This document shows positions 44,155 to 52,847 of a DNA stretch of 64,000 nt, in pieces. Made by a program: the position numbers and the translations under genes. The first letter of the stretch is position 1. Each line of letters starts with the position of its first letter. The notes below the pieces were generated by a model. The model ran no database searches and was not told where the DNA came from. It saw nothing but the letters and a program-made list of their open reading frames with translations. Origin of the DNA: Lentiprolixibacter aurantiacus (GTDB taxonomy: Bacteria > Bacteroidota > Bacteroidia > Flavobacteriales > Flavobacteriaceae); the NCBI RefSeq assembly GCF_026241225.1, contig NZ_JAPFQP010000001.1:620001-684000 (forward strand), read 5' to 3'.

Positions 44155-45239
44155 TGGACAAGAACCCCTCCAGGAAAATATTAATTACAGGAGGAGCCGG
44201 ATTTATTGGTTCCCAGGTGGTTCGGGAGTTTGCGAAGAAGTATTCCGAGTATCATATCTACAATCTGGACGCATTGACCTATGCGGGAAACCTTGAAAAT
44301 TTAAAGGACATAGAAGATGCTTCAAATTATACGTTCATTAAAGGGGATATCACCCGGCAGGATTTTATCCAAAACCTCTTTGAAAAGCATCGGTTTGATA
44401 GTGTTATCCATCTGGCAGCGGAATCCCATGTAGACCGGTCAATAACAGACCCCCTGGCCTTTGTCAAAACAAATGTACTGGGAACGGTCAGCCTGCTGAA
44501 CGCCGCTCGTGATATATGGGAGGGGGCTAAAGCTGACAAGCGATTTTATCATGTAAGCACCGATGAGGTATATGGCACCCTGGGAGAGGAAGGGTTATTT
44601 ACAGAAGAAACCCCCTATGACCCCAATTCTCCTTATTCTGCCTCCAAGGCCAGCTCAGACCACTTTGTAAGGGCTTATGGTGAGACTTATGGATTGCCTT
44701 ATGTGATAAGCAATTGCTCAAACAATTACGGGCCCTATCATTTTCCTGAGAAGCTCATACCCTTGTTTATCAATAACATCATTAATAACAAACCATTGCC
44801 AGTTTATGGTGACGGGAATTATATCAGGGACTGGCTGTTTGTAAAAGACCATGCTGTTGCCATAGATCTGGTTTTCCATAAAGGCAGGAATGGTGAAACC
44901 TATAATATTGGTGGCTTTAATGAATGGAAGAATATTGACCTGGTGCGATTGTTATGCCAGAAAATGGATAAAAAACTGGGAAGACCTAAAGGGGCATCAG
45001 AGAAGTTGATCACATTCGTAAAGGACCGTCCCGGACATGACTTGCGATATGCCATTGATGCTGGCAAAATAAATCGTGAATTGGGATGGAAGCCATCGGT
45101 AACTTTTGAAGAAGGGCTTGATATAACCATTGATTGGTATTTGGAAAATGCGGCCTGGCTCGAGCACGTAACAAGCGGGTCTTACAAAACCTACTACGAG
45201 AGAATGTACAGAGGGAGGGAAGTAACAAAAAAGGATTAA
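44151..45239 (+). CDS. rfbB: dTDP-glucose 4,6-dehydratase
   Basis: The 362-aa extended short-chain dehydrogenase converts dTDP-glucose to dTDP-4-keto-6-deoxyglucose, the second step of dTDP-rhamnose synthesis. The NAD motif is TGGAGFIG (residues 13-20). The catalytic Asp-Glu pair lies in STDEVYG (D138, E139), and Y162/K166 in YSASK form the catalytic dyad. Length and all key residues are normal. It overlaps the Wzz-like gene by 4 bases and is followed by rfbA after 2 bases. Confidence 0.96.
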   Translation: MMDKNPSRKILITGGAGFIGSQVVREFAKKYSEYHIYNLDALTYAGNLENLKDIEDASNYTFIKGDITRQDFIQNLFEKHRFDSVIHLAAESHVDRSITDPLAFVKTNVLGTVSLLNAARDIWEGAKADKRFYHVSTDEVYGTLGEEGLFTEETPYDPNSPYSASKASSDHFVRAYGETYGLPYVISNCSNNYGPYHFPEKLIPLFINNIINNKPLPVYGDGNYIRDWLFVKDHAVAIDLVFHKGRNGETYNIGGFNEWKNIDLVRLLCQKMDKKLGRPKGASEKLITFVKDRPGHDLRYAIDAGKINRELGWKPSVTFEEGLDITIDWYLENAAWLEHVTSGSYKTYYERMYRGREVTKKD

Positions 45240-45241
45240 AG

Positions 45242-46102
45242 ATGAAAGGAATTATCCTTGCCGGGGGTTCCGGAACGCGTTTGTATCCCATTACCCTGGC
45301 AGTAAGCAAACAGCTGATGCCGGTATATGACAAACCTATGATTTATTATCCCCTGGCCACCTTGATGAGCGCAGGAATCCGTGAAATATTGATCATAACC
45401 ACTCCTCAGGATGCGCCTCTTTTCGCCAAATTGCTGGGCGATGGTTCACAGCTGGGCTGCCGTTTTGAGTACGCCGAACAAAAGACCCCGGCGGGTATTG
45501 CTGAAGCCTTTCTCATTGGCAGGAATTTTATTGGGACGGATAAAGTGGCCCTGATCCTGGGCGACAACATATTTTATGGATCGGGACTGTCCAGACAATT
45601 GCAGGAGAACAGCGATCCCGAAGGTGGGATTATTTATGCCTATCACGTTCAGAACCCAAGTCGATACGGAGTAGTAACATTCAATGAAATGGGAGTGGCC
45701 GAATCCATTGAAGAAAAACCATCGGATCCCAAATCAAATTATGCCATACCCGGCATCTATTTTTACGATAATCAGGTGGTTCAACTGGCGGAGGAGATAA
45801 AGCCCAGTAAGCGGGGAGAATTGGAAATAACGGATATTAATAAGGCCTACATGCAGAAAGGGAAATTACAGGTGAGCATTATGGACCGTGGAACCGCCTG
45901 GCTGGATACAGGCACATTTGAATCCCTGATGCAGGCTGCACAATTTGTTGAGGTAATAGAAAACAGGCAGGGGCTAAAGATAGGGGCCATTGAAGAAGTG
46001 GCCTTTACCATGGGATATATTGGAAAGGAACAGTTGCGAAAGCTGGCAGAACCGCTTAAAAACAGTGGTTACGGAGAATACTTATTACAATTACTGGATT
46101 AA
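45242..46102 (+). CDS. rfbA: Glucose-1-phosphate thymidylyltransferase
   Basis: The 286-aa enzyme joins dTTP and glucose-1-phosphate to form dTDP-glucose, the first step of dTDP-rhamnose synthesis. The signature is [11 protein letters not shown] (residues 6-16), then KPMIYYPL and the magnesium-binding LGDNIFYG. The ATG at 45242 is chosen: it follows the rfbB stop by 2 bases and gives the normal length, while the frame itself stays open back to 45134 inside rfbB. Confidence 0.96.
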   Translation: MKGIILAGGSGTRLYPITLAVSKQLMPVYDKPMIYYPLATLMSAGIREILIITTPQDAPLFAKLLGDGSQLGCRFEYAEQKTPAGIAEAFLIGRNFIGTDKVALILGDNIFYGSGLSRQLQENSDPEGGIIYAYHVQNPSRYGVVTFNEMGVAESIEEKPSDPKSNYAIPGIYFYDNQVVQLAEEIKPSKRGELEITDINKAYMQKGKLQVSIMDRGTAWLDTGTFESLMQAAQFVEVIENRQGLKIGAIEEVAFTMGYIGKEQLRKLAEPLKNSGYGEYLLQLLD

Positions 46103-46112
46103 ACAGCAAGAA

Positions 46113-46658
46113 TTGAAGATCCACAATACAGATATTGTCGGTTGCATTGTTCTGGAACCCATTATTTACAAGGATTCCAGGGGAGATTTTATGGAGACCT
46201 TCCATAAAGCAGAACTGGAAGAGGCATTAGGATATCCAATTGATTTTGTTCAGGACAATCAGTCGGTCTCTCATAAGAATGTCCTAAGAGGATTGCATTT
46301 CCAGCGAGGGAAACATGCCCAGGCCAAGTTGGGAAGAGTAATTCAGGGAAGTGCCCTCGATGTTGTTGTAGATTTAAGAAAAGAAAGCCCCAGTTTTGGA
46401 AAGACCGTAACAATAGAACTCACCGGGGAAAACAGGCTTCAAATTTTCATACCAAAAGGAGTTGCCCATGGCTTTCTTGCTTTGGAAAACCAAACGGTAT
46501 TTTCCTATAAGTGCGATGCATATTACAATAGGGAATCAGAAGCAGGTATCCTGTATAATGACCCTGATCTGTGTATTGACTGGGGTATTCCCGACGAAGA
46601 CCTCATTCTTTCAGAAAAGGACAGGGCATTGCCACTGTTTAAACAGCTTTATTCATGA
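46113..46658 (+). CDS. rfbC: dTDP-4-dehydrorhamnose 3,5-epimerase
   Basis: The 181-aa cupin-fold epimerase catalyses the third step of dTDP-rhamnose synthesis. RGLHFQ contains the catalytic His62 and FSYKCD contains the catalytic Tyr132. The start is the TTG at 46113, because the residues that follow (KIHNTDIVGCIVLEP) form the normal RmlC N terminus and no ATG is suitably placed in this frame. The ATG at 45990 lies inside rfbA and would add 41 unrelated residues. It overlaps rfbD by 4 bases. Confidence 0.93.
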   Translation: MKIHNTDIVGCIVLEPIIYKDSRGDFMETFHKAELEEALGYPIDFVQDNQSVSHKNVLRGLHFQRGKHAQAKLGRVIQGSALDVVVDLRKESPSFGKTVTIELTGENRLQIFIPKGVAHGFLALENQTVFSYKCDAYYNRESEAGILYNDPDLCIDWGIPDEDLILSEKDRALPLFKQLYS

Positions 46659-47431
46659 AGCGGGTTTTGGTAACCGGATCCAGTGGCCAACTGGGAATGA
46701 CTTTACAGGAGTTGGCGCCAGAATATCCGGAAATGCGGTTCCATTTTACCGATAAATCCTCAATGGATATTACCCGGCCGGAAGAAGTCAGTCTGGTTTT
46801 TGAACAACTAAAACCCGACTACTGCATCAACTGTGCCGCTTATACCCGGGTAGACCAGGCCGAAAAGGAACCGGATGCTGCCTATGAATTAAATGTAAGG
46901 GGAGTAAAACATCTGGTAAGTGCTTGTAAGGAATCAAATACTGTGCTGATACACATCTCTACCGATTATGTATTTGATGGCACCAGGAAAGAAGGCTACG
47001 GTCCTGAAGATGTCCCGAACCCTATCAATGTTTACGGCAAAACCAAGCTTGAAGGGGAGCAACTGATCCAGGCGCATTTGGATCATTATTTTATCGTTCG
47101 CACCTCCTGGTTGTATTCCAGGAAATACGGGCATAATTTCTATAAAACTATCCTGGCCAAGGCAAAAGCCGGGGAAGCACTCACAGTAACCGATAAGGAA
47201 CGGGGATGCCCTACAGACACTGTTAATCTCGCTAAATATTTATTGGATTTGATCGCAACAAGGAGTGCCGAATATGGAATAAAACATTTCTCAGACGGGG
47301 AACCCATGACCTGGTACGAGTTTGCTGAAAGCATCCTCAATGATAATGGATACAGGGATAAAGCAGACTTACAAAGGGGAGAGAATTATCGTACTTTTGC
47401 GCAGAGGCCAGTAAATTCAGTCTTGATATGA
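46655..47431 (+). CDS. rfbD: dTDP-4-dehydrorhamnose reductase, C-terminally truncated
   Basis: The 258-aa enzyme completes dTDP-L-rhamnose synthesis by NADPH-dependent reduction. The cofactor motif VTGSSGQLG (residues 6-14), STDYVFDG and the catalytic Y127/K131 in YGKTK are intact. Family members usually run to about 280-290 residues with a tail that begins RP..S.LD and continues about 25-30 residues. Here the frame stops at RPVNSVLI, right where the next gene starts (4-base overlap) and base composition changes. The core is complete, so it may remain active, but the missing tail is a sign of recombination at this point. Confidence 0.9.
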   Translation: MKRVLVTGSSGQLGMTLQELAPEYPEMRFHFTDKSSMDITRPEEVSLVFEQLKPDYCINCAAYTRVDQAEKEPDAAYELNVRGVKHLVSACKESNTVLIHISTDYVFDGTRKEGYGPEDVPNPINVYGKTKLEGEQLIQAHLDHYFIVRTSWLYSRKYGHNFYKTILAKAKAGEALTVTDKERGCPTDTVNLAKYLLDLIATRSAEYGIKHFSDGEPMTWYEFAESILNDNGYRDKADLQRGENYRTFAQRPVNSVLI

Positions 47432-48063
47432 TCATTTCACATCGCGGATATTGGAAAATAAACAGCGAAAAGAACACTGTAAAAGCTTTTGAACGCTCAT
47501 TTTCATTAGGCTTTGGAACGGAAACTGATATCAGGGATTATAAGGGTGAATTAGTAATTTCTCATGATATGCCCAATCCTAATACTAATCATCTGTCCGT
47601 AAAAGATTTCTTTTCTATTTACAACTCCTACAATAAAACGCTTTTACTGGCTTTGAACATAAAGGCAGATGGTCTACAAGAACCATTAAACGATATAATC
47701 AAGGAGTACGACATTCGTAATTACTTCGTATTTGACATGTCTGTTCCAGATGCAATCGGATATCATAAATATAACATCAATACTTTCACTCGAGAAAGTG
47801 AATACGAAAATCCACCTAGTTTCTATGAACAAGCAAAAGGGGTTTGGATGGATGAATTTCAAGACTCCTGGATAGAAACATCCTTAATTCAGCGTCATGT
47901 TGATTCAAACAAACAAGTTTGTATTGTGTCACCAGAATTACATGGCAGGACATATGAAGATAAATGGGAGAAATATCGGGGTAGGGTAAATTTTAATTCA
48001 AATAAACATATTCACCTTTGTACTGACGTACCGGAATTAGCCAAAGAATACTTCAATGAGTAA
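47428..48063 (+). CDS. Glycerophosphodiester phosphodiesterase-like TIM-barrel protein
   Basis: The 211-aa protein shows the GDPD pattern: the catalytic HRG (ISHRGYW) at the N terminus, SEKNT.KAF, ETDIRD with the metal-binding Glu and Asp, and ISHD with the second His. It is a little shorter than most GDPDs and has no signal peptide, so it acts in the cytoplasm. Family members cleave glycerophosphodiesters to an alcohol and glycerol-3-phosphate. In a polysaccharide cluster it could supply or recycle a phospho-alcohol, but this is inference. It overlaps the truncated rfbD by 4 bases and the HAD gene by 8. Confidence 0.75.
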   Translation: MIISHRGYWKINSEKNTVKAFERSFSLGFGTETDIRDYKGELVISHDMPNPNTNHLSVKDFFSIYNSYNKTLLLALNIKADGLQEPLNDIIKEYDIRNYFVFDMSVPDAIGYHKYNINTFTRESEYENPPSFYEQAKGVWMDEFQDSWIETSLIQRHVDSNKQVCIVSPELHGRTYEDKWEKYRGRVNFNSNKHIHLCTDVPELAKEYFNE

Positions 48064-48688
48064 GATTAAAGCAATTATTTTTGACATGGATGGAGTTCTC
48101 ATAGATGCGAAAGATTGGCACTATGAAGCGCTTAACAAAGCATTGGCCTTATTTGGCCTTGAAATAAGCAGATATGATCATTTAGTAACTTATGACGGAT
48201 TGCCTACCAGGAAAAAACTGGAGATGCTATCGGTCGAGAACGGATTGCCGAAGAAGTTGCACACTTTTATAAATAATATGAAACAGGCCTACACAATGGA
48301 AATTGTTCATTCCTTTTGCAAGCCTGTTTTTTATCATGAATATGCTTTGGCTAAACTGAAATCAGAGGGGTTTAGTCTTGCTGTTTGTTCTAACTCTATA
48401 AGGAACTCAGTTAAGGTGATGATGGAAAAATCTGCATTGATGCCATATCTGGATTTTTACCTCTCTAACCAGGATGTAACTCATGGGAAGCCTAACCCAG
48501 AGATGTATATTAAAGCAATTGAGAGATTAGGACTTAAACCTTCTGAGTGCTTAATTGTAGAGGATAACGAGAATGGAATAAAAGCAGCTGAAGGTAGCGG
48601 TGCACATGTTATGAAAGTTGAAGATGTGGAGGACGTATACTTTCAAAATATTAAAAACCATATTAACAGAATTGAAAATGGAGCATAG
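48056..48688 (+). CDS. HAD-superfamily phosphatase/phosphoglucomutase-like hydrolase
   Basis: The 210-aa protein has the HAD motifs: DMDGVLID with the nucleophilic Asp, the Ser of VCSNS, the Lys of HGKPNPEMY, and VEDNENGIKAA. A helical cap follows motif I. It belongs with the beta-phosphoglucomutase/phosphatase branch that acts on sugar or polyol phosphates. Next to nucleotidyltransferases, it is likely to process a phosphorylated precursor of the activated group (inference). It overlaps the neighbouring genes by 8 and 11 bases. Confidence 0.8.
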   Translation: MSKIKAIIFDMDGVLIDAKDWHYEALNKALALFGLEISRYDHLVTYDGLPTRKKLEMLSVENGLPKKLHTFINNMKQAYTMEIVHSFCKPVFYHEYALAKLKSEGFSLAVCSNSIRNSVKVMMEKSALMPYLDFYLSNQDVTHGKPNPEMYIKAIERLGLKPSECLIVEDNENGIKAAEGSGAHVMKVEDVEDVYFQNIKNHINRIENGA

Positions 48689-49415
48689 AAAACTAGACGT
48701 TTTAATTCCATTGGCGGGGACCAGTATTTTCTTTAATGAAAGCAACTATCCTTTCCCCAAGCCACTTATAGAAGTAAACGGAAAACCAATGATCCAGTTG
48801 GTATTGGAACAATTAAATTCAATGGAGATTGTTGAGAAATTCATTTTTGTTTTAAACAGTGAAGATTGCAGGAAATTCCATTTAGATAGTGTTCTTAGAC
48901 TTTTGACCGATAATAGGTGCGAGATCATCAAGCTAGACAAAACAACCAAAGGAGCAGCTTGTAGTGTACTTATGGCTATAGATGAAATCAATCCTGAAAA
49001 AGAACTATTGATTTGCAACGGGGATCAGATAATTGAAGAAGATTACAACGATATTATTGGTCATTTCCGAACGGATGATTATGATGCAGGTGTTGTAACC
49101 TTTAATTCTGTGCATCCAAGATGGTCTTATGTTCGTTTGGATAAGAAAGGTGAAATAATAGAAACCGCAGAGAAGAGACCTTTAAGCAACTCTGCCATCG
49201 CAGGGTTCTATTATTTTAAAAAAGGCCAAATGTTTGTTGATGCCGCGATGAAAATGATTGAAAAGGGAGCTAGTGTTAATGATGCCTATTATATCGCTCC
49301 TACTTTGAATGAGCTCGTCCTGCAGAATTGCAAATTGGGAGTCTATGCTATTGAAAACGAGAAGTACCACTCATTTTATTCCCCTCAAAATATAAAAGCT
49401 TATGAGTCAATATAA
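48678..49415 (+). CDS. Divergent nucleotidyltransferase-like protein (paralog A)
   Basis: The 245-aa protein has a GT-A/NTP-transferase fold. The N-terminal LIPLAGTSIFF takes the place of the usual AG.GSR loop, but the PKPLIEVNGKPMI block, KGAACSVL and the metal-site ICNGDQI are kept. It is paralogous to the gene at 50077-50817, sharing GAAC(S/T)VL, LL..N.DQI and (A/V)G.YYF-type blocks. The Gly-rich loop lacks the Arg that normally contacts the nucleotide phosphates, so activity may be altered. The ATG at 48678 is preferred to upstream frames inside the HAD gene. Confidence 0.75.
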   Translation: MEHRKLDVLIPLAGTSIFFNESNYPFPKPLIEVNGKPMIQLVLEQLNSMEIVEKFIFVLNSEDCRKFHLDSVLRLLTDNRCEIIKLDKTTKGAACSVLMAIDEINPEKELLICNGDQIIEEDYNDIIGHFRTDDYDAGVVTFNSVHPRWSYVRLDKKGEIIETAEKRPLSNSAIAGFYYFKKGQMFVDAAMKMIEKGASVNDAYYIAPTLNELVLQNCKLGVYAIENEKYHSFYSPQNIKAYESI

Positions 49416-49746
49416 CCTAATCGACCTTACCGAGCAGTATATTAAAGCATTTGACTCTAAAGATTTACAAGGATTAGCTGAAATGTTGTGTGATGATTTT
49501 GTTTTAGAAGACCCCGCCGTAATTAGAGTTGAAGGAAAGGAGAACTCCCTTGTAAAAATTGCTGAAATATTCAATAATTGTGACAAGTTATCATTTACCG
49601 CACAAAACATATTCAGAGATGAAAGCAATACAATTATTGAGTTTCATTTAAAACTAGATGATCTAATGCTGAAAGGCACGGACATTATTGTTTGGAGTGG
49701 AGATAAAATGAAAGAATTAAGAGCATATTTAGACCTTCCCAAATAG
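49402..49746 (+). CDS. NTF2/SnoaL-like small protein
   Basis: The 114-aa protein has the cone-shaped NTF2/SnoaL pattern: an N-terminal helix (LIDLTEQYIKAFDSKDLQGL), LCDDFVLEDPAV, then beta strands ending DKMKELRAYLDLP. This fold serves enzymes (isomerases, cyclases) and non-catalytic binding proteins, so no reaction can be assigned. It overlaps paralog A by 14 bases and precedes the cupin gene by 8 bases. Confidence 0.65.
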   Translation: MSQYNLIDLTEQYIKAFDSKDLQGLAEMLCDDFVLEDPAVIRVEGKENSLVKIAEIFNNCDKLSFTAQNIFRDESNTIIEFHLKLDDLMLKGTDIIVWSGDKMKELRAYLDLPK

Positions 49747-49754
49747 TAAAGTAA

Positions 49755-50087
49755 ATGAAAAAAAGAAACTTAAAGGAAATGACCAAGGGTTGGTTTGTAG
49801 GAAATTTTGAACCAACTGTTTATCAGACGAATGACGTTGAGGTTGCAATTAAGGAATACAATAAAGGCGATTTTGAAGATATGCATTATCATAAACTCGC
49901 AACAGAGATCACAACTATAGTTTCGGGTTCTGTTCTGATGAACGGCAAAACTTACCAGCAAGGAGATATTATAATAATTTCACCTTTTGAATCTACAGAT
50001 TTCAAAGCTTTAGAAGATACTGTAACTGCAGTGGTTAAAATCCCGGGGGCTAATAACGATAAATACATGGGCATATATGAGCATTAA
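49755..50087 (+). CDS. Cupin-fold protein
   Basis: The 110-aa protein shows cupin motif 1 as MHYHKLATEITTIVSG (H.H....E......G), so metal binding is likely. Motif 2 is poorly conserved (GDIIIISPFESTDF). Small cupins in polysaccharide clusters are often sugar-nucleotide epimerases or isomerases, but others are regulators. The substrate is unknown. It overlaps nucleotidyltransferase paralog B by 11 bases. Confidence 0.7.
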   Translation: MKKRNLKEMTKGWFVGNFEPTVYQTNDVEVAIKEYNKGDFEDMHYHKLATEITTIVSGSVLMNGKTYQQGDIIIISPFESTDFKALEDTVTAVVKIPGANNDKYMGIYEH

Positions 50088-50817
50088 TATAGTGATTCCA
50101 ATGGCGGGCGCTGGCAGCAGATTTGCCAAAGAAGGATACTTAAAACCAAAACCATTTATTGATGTAATGGGTAAGCCCATGATAGTGAGGGTAATGGAGA
50201 ATCTAGAGTATCCTGATGCTAAATATATACTGGTGGCCCAAAAGGAGCATATGGAAAGGGAGAAGGCATTAATTGAGCAAATATCTTCCAAGTATAATGC
50301 TGTTTTTGTTCCTATAGACCACCAGACAGAAGGTGCCGCCTGCACAGTGCTTCATGCAAGGAAGTATATAAATAATGACGAGCCGCTATTAATGGCAAAC
50401 TCTGATCAAATTGTGGACTTTGATTTAAAAGCATACATTGAGGATTGTGTTGAAAGAGGCGGTGACGGATCTATCCTGACTTTTCGGGATATAACAAAAA
50501 ATCCAAAATGGTCTTTTGCCCAAATTTCCGAAAATGGAGAAGTTGAAAGGGTAAAAGAGAAGGAGGCAATATCCGAGTATGCGACGGTTGGATTATATTT
50601 TTTTTCTAAAGGGCGTTTTTTTGTCAATTCTGCTATAGATATGATAGTTGCTAATGACAGGTCCAATAATGAGTTTTATACGTGCCCCGTTTATAACTAT
50701 TCAATCAGGGAGGGAAAGAGAATATTGATCTATAATATCCCGGAAAGTAATATGCACGGAATAGGAACACCGGCAGATCTAAATGCTTTTCTTGAAAAGA
50801 ATCCTTTAAACTATTAA
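50077..50817 (+). CDS. Sugar/alcohol-phosphate nucleotidyltransferase (paralog B)
   Basis: The 246-aa NTP-transferase has the intact Gly-rich loop IPMAGAGSRFAKEG and KPKPFIDVMGKPMI, EGAACTVL, and the metal-binding MANSDQI, with a C-terminal HGIGTPADL motif typical of sugar nucleotidyltransferases. It should activate a phosphorylated sugar or small alcohol with a nucleotide. The nucleotide and substrate are not visible. It is the second copy of the family in four genes and, unlike paralog A, keeps the key Arg. Confidence 0.82.
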   Translation: MSINIVIPMAGAGSRFAKEGYLKPKPFIDVMGKPMIVRVMENLEYPDAKYILVAQKEHMEREKALIEQISSKYNAVFVPIDHQTEGAACTVLHARKYINNDEPLLMANSDQIVDFDLKAYIEDCVERGGDGSILTFRDITKNPKWSFAQISENGEVERVKEKEAISEYATVGLYFFSKGRFFVNSAIDMIVANDRSNNEFYTCPVYNYSIREGKRILIYNIPESNMHGIGTPADLNAFLEKNPLNY

Positions 50818-50820
50818 GAA

Positions 50821-51612
50821 GTGAAGATTGCATTATGCTATCACGGGATTGCAAAAGGTAAAAACTTCAAAAGTGGAGGACTAGATGTTGGATATCGCAA
50901 TGAGTTCGATCTAATTCAAAGAAATCTGATTTGGTCTAACCCTGATCATGATTTTGATGTTTTCATGCATTCCTGGTCCAAGGAATTTGAACAGGAGGTG
51001 GTTGATTATATGCAACCCCTTAAGTTTGATTTTGAAGAGCCTAAGGAACTAAGAAAAGCACCATTACTTCTTCTTATCAAGGAGCTTATTAAAAAAGCCT
51101 TAGGGAAGGATTATGAATTCAAACGCCTTAACAATATCTATTCGAGGTGGTATAGTTTTAAAAGATCAATTGACTTAATTGCAGAGAGTGGAAATGAATA
51201 TGACCTAATAATAGCCACTCGCTTCGATATGAGCCTATTGTCACCCTTTTTACTTAACAATATTAGTCCGAGTAAGTTTTATTCAGGGGATTGGATAGGC
51301 GCTTTCTATGAAGATCGATTATTGGAAGGATACGAATACGGGGATTTCAAGCTTAATCCAAAAACGGTCTTAAATCCTATTGGCTATCCTTATGATGATA
51401 GAGGTCTTCAAGATTTCTTTTTTATATCTGGAACAGAATATATGATGACCAAATTTTCCAAAATATTTGATTACTTAGATAGGCTAATTCCAAAGTATGG
51501 GAAAAGCAATCATTTCATTGCTCTTGGCCAATTAAAAGAAACCGGGATGGAAAAAAATCATAGTCGCATCTTGAAGTATGGGGAAGATTATTTTTTATCT
51601 CGATGGCTATAA
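50821..51612 (+). CDS. Putative glycosyltransferase-like protein of unknown family
   Basis: The 263-aa protein starts with a GTG, 3 bases after the preceding stop. KIALCYHGIAKGKNF at the N terminus, FDVFMHSWS and LIIATRFDMSLLSPF look like the nucleotide-binding beginning and the R.D motif seen in some capsule-locus transferases. No family could be assigned with confidence. Lack of a signal peptide and its position ahead of the flippase suggest a cytoplasmic sugar- or group-transfer role (inference). It overlaps the next gene by 10 bases. Confidence 0.55.
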   Translation: MKIALCYHGIAKGKNFKSGGLDVGYRNEFDLIQRNLIWSNPDHDFDVFMHSWSKEFEQEVVDYMQPLKFDFEEPKELRKAPLLLLIKELIKKALGKDYEFKRLNNIYSRWYSFKRSIDLIAESGNEYDLIIATRFDMSLLSPFLLNNISPSKFYSGDWIGAFYEDRLLEGYEYGDFKLNPKTVLNPIGYPYDDRGLQDFFFISGTEYMMTKFSKIFDYLDRLIPKYGKSNHFIALGQLKETGMEKNHSRILKYGEDYFLSRWL

Positions 51613-52847
51613 GTATGGATTTTTTAACCAAGGAAATTTTTGTAAAAGTTTTTACAACTTCCATGGTACTTCTTCGAGCGGCCTACCTTCTGTATTTCTT
51701 TGGAGCTACGGCCACTCTTGATTCCTTTTTTTTGGCAAAAGCGATAGTGGGATTGGTTGCTTTGGTAAGTATACTTTTCGAGATCGTATATTCTTCAAAA
51801 CTGGTGACTTTCAAACATGATCTAAATTTCATCAAGAAATATAATATTTATATAGGACGGATAGCTCTTTTGATTTCTGTTATCGCCTTGGCATTGGCAC
51901 TGATTTCAGGCACTGAGAAATTAGTTATTATAAATATGATTATACTTTCCATTTGGGCTATAATAAGTATAAATTCAAATTACTATTTGTTGATATATCG
52001 TTATCAACTTAAAAACAAACGGGTCTTATTCTATTATTCACTATTATCATTACTTGATGTAGTTATTCTGGTTGTTCTTCACAAACTCAACATCTTTGGT
52101 GATTCGCTAAGCTTCCTAGCACTTGCGATGTCACTTGTAATGTCCGAGGCAATTGTATTTTTACTGTTATTCTCAAAGTATACCTACAAAGTATTTAGCT
52201 CTGGCCAGGCTGCCCTGTGCGATGAAAAGTTGCCAGTAGTATATTTTTTTAAGGTCCTGGGAATATTAGTTGTGATAACCTTGATCGATATAACGGACAA
52301 ATACTTTTTATCATTTATGGGAGAAGGAAGTATTGTTTATTATGTATATGGCTTAAAAGCCCCATTGATTATCAGACAATCCTTAGATATAAAGTCAAAT
52401 TTTTTTGTTCAAATCAATGAGTTAAAGACCTTAGATGAGGTCAGACAAGTATTCTTCAAAACGCTAAAAAGACTTGCTCCTTTTTTCATGTTGGCAGCGT
52501 TGGTTTTGGTAATTGTTGTGGAGGTTTTTGGAAGTGCGATAATTTCCTTTTTTAAATTGGATAATTTACTGCTACTAAAAAAAATCATTTACATAGGCGT
52601 TATTACCGTTCTGTTTTACATGGTGTGGGACCTGTTTTATAGGTACTACTATAGATCTGGAAAAATTGACTTATTGCTTAAAGTAGCTTTCATAGGTTTT
52701 GTGTTGAATATAATCTTCAATTATATCTTTGCGATAAGCTTGAAATTGGAGGTTCTCGGAGTTCTCATTAGTACATTCAGCATATATTGTTTCTACACTG
52801 TAGTAAGCTACTATAATTTAATAGGAGTAAATAGGAAAAATGGCTGA
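51603..52847 (+). CDS. Wzx/MurJ-like polysaccharide flippase
   Basis: The 414-aa protein has about twelve hydrophobic segments spread along its length, with little else. FFGATATLDSFFLAKAIVG near the N terminus and the fold pattern resemble the MVF/MurJ and Wzx exporter superfamily, which flips lipid-linked oligosaccharide across the inner membrane. It is the only flippase candidate in the locus, so it should serve the polymer made here. The start could be the ATG at 51603 or the one at 51615. Confidence 0.72.
   Translation: MAISMDFLTKEIFVKVFTTSMVLLRAAYLLYFFGATATLDSFFLAKAIVGLVALVSILFEIVYSSKLVTFKHDLNFIKKYNIYIGRIALLISVIALALALISGTEKLVIINMIILSIWAIISINSNYYLLIYRYQLKNKRVLFYYSLLSLLDVVILVVLHKLNIFGDSLSFLALAMSLVMSEAIVFLLLFSKYTYKVFSSGQAALCDEKLPVVYFFKVLGILVVITLIDITDKYFLSFMGEGSIVYYVYGLKAPLIIRQSLDIKSNFFVQINELKTLDEVRQVFFKTLKRLAPFFMLAALVLVIVVEVFGSAIISFFKLDNLLLLKKIIYIGVITVLFYMVWDLFYRYYYRSGKIDLLLKVAFIGFVLNIIFNYIFAISLKLEVLGVLISTFSIYCFYTVVSYYNLIGVNRKNG

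Noticed and set aside
45990-46112. An ATG that would add 41 residues to RfbC
   Set aside because: It falls inside rfbA, and the added residues are not RmlC-like.
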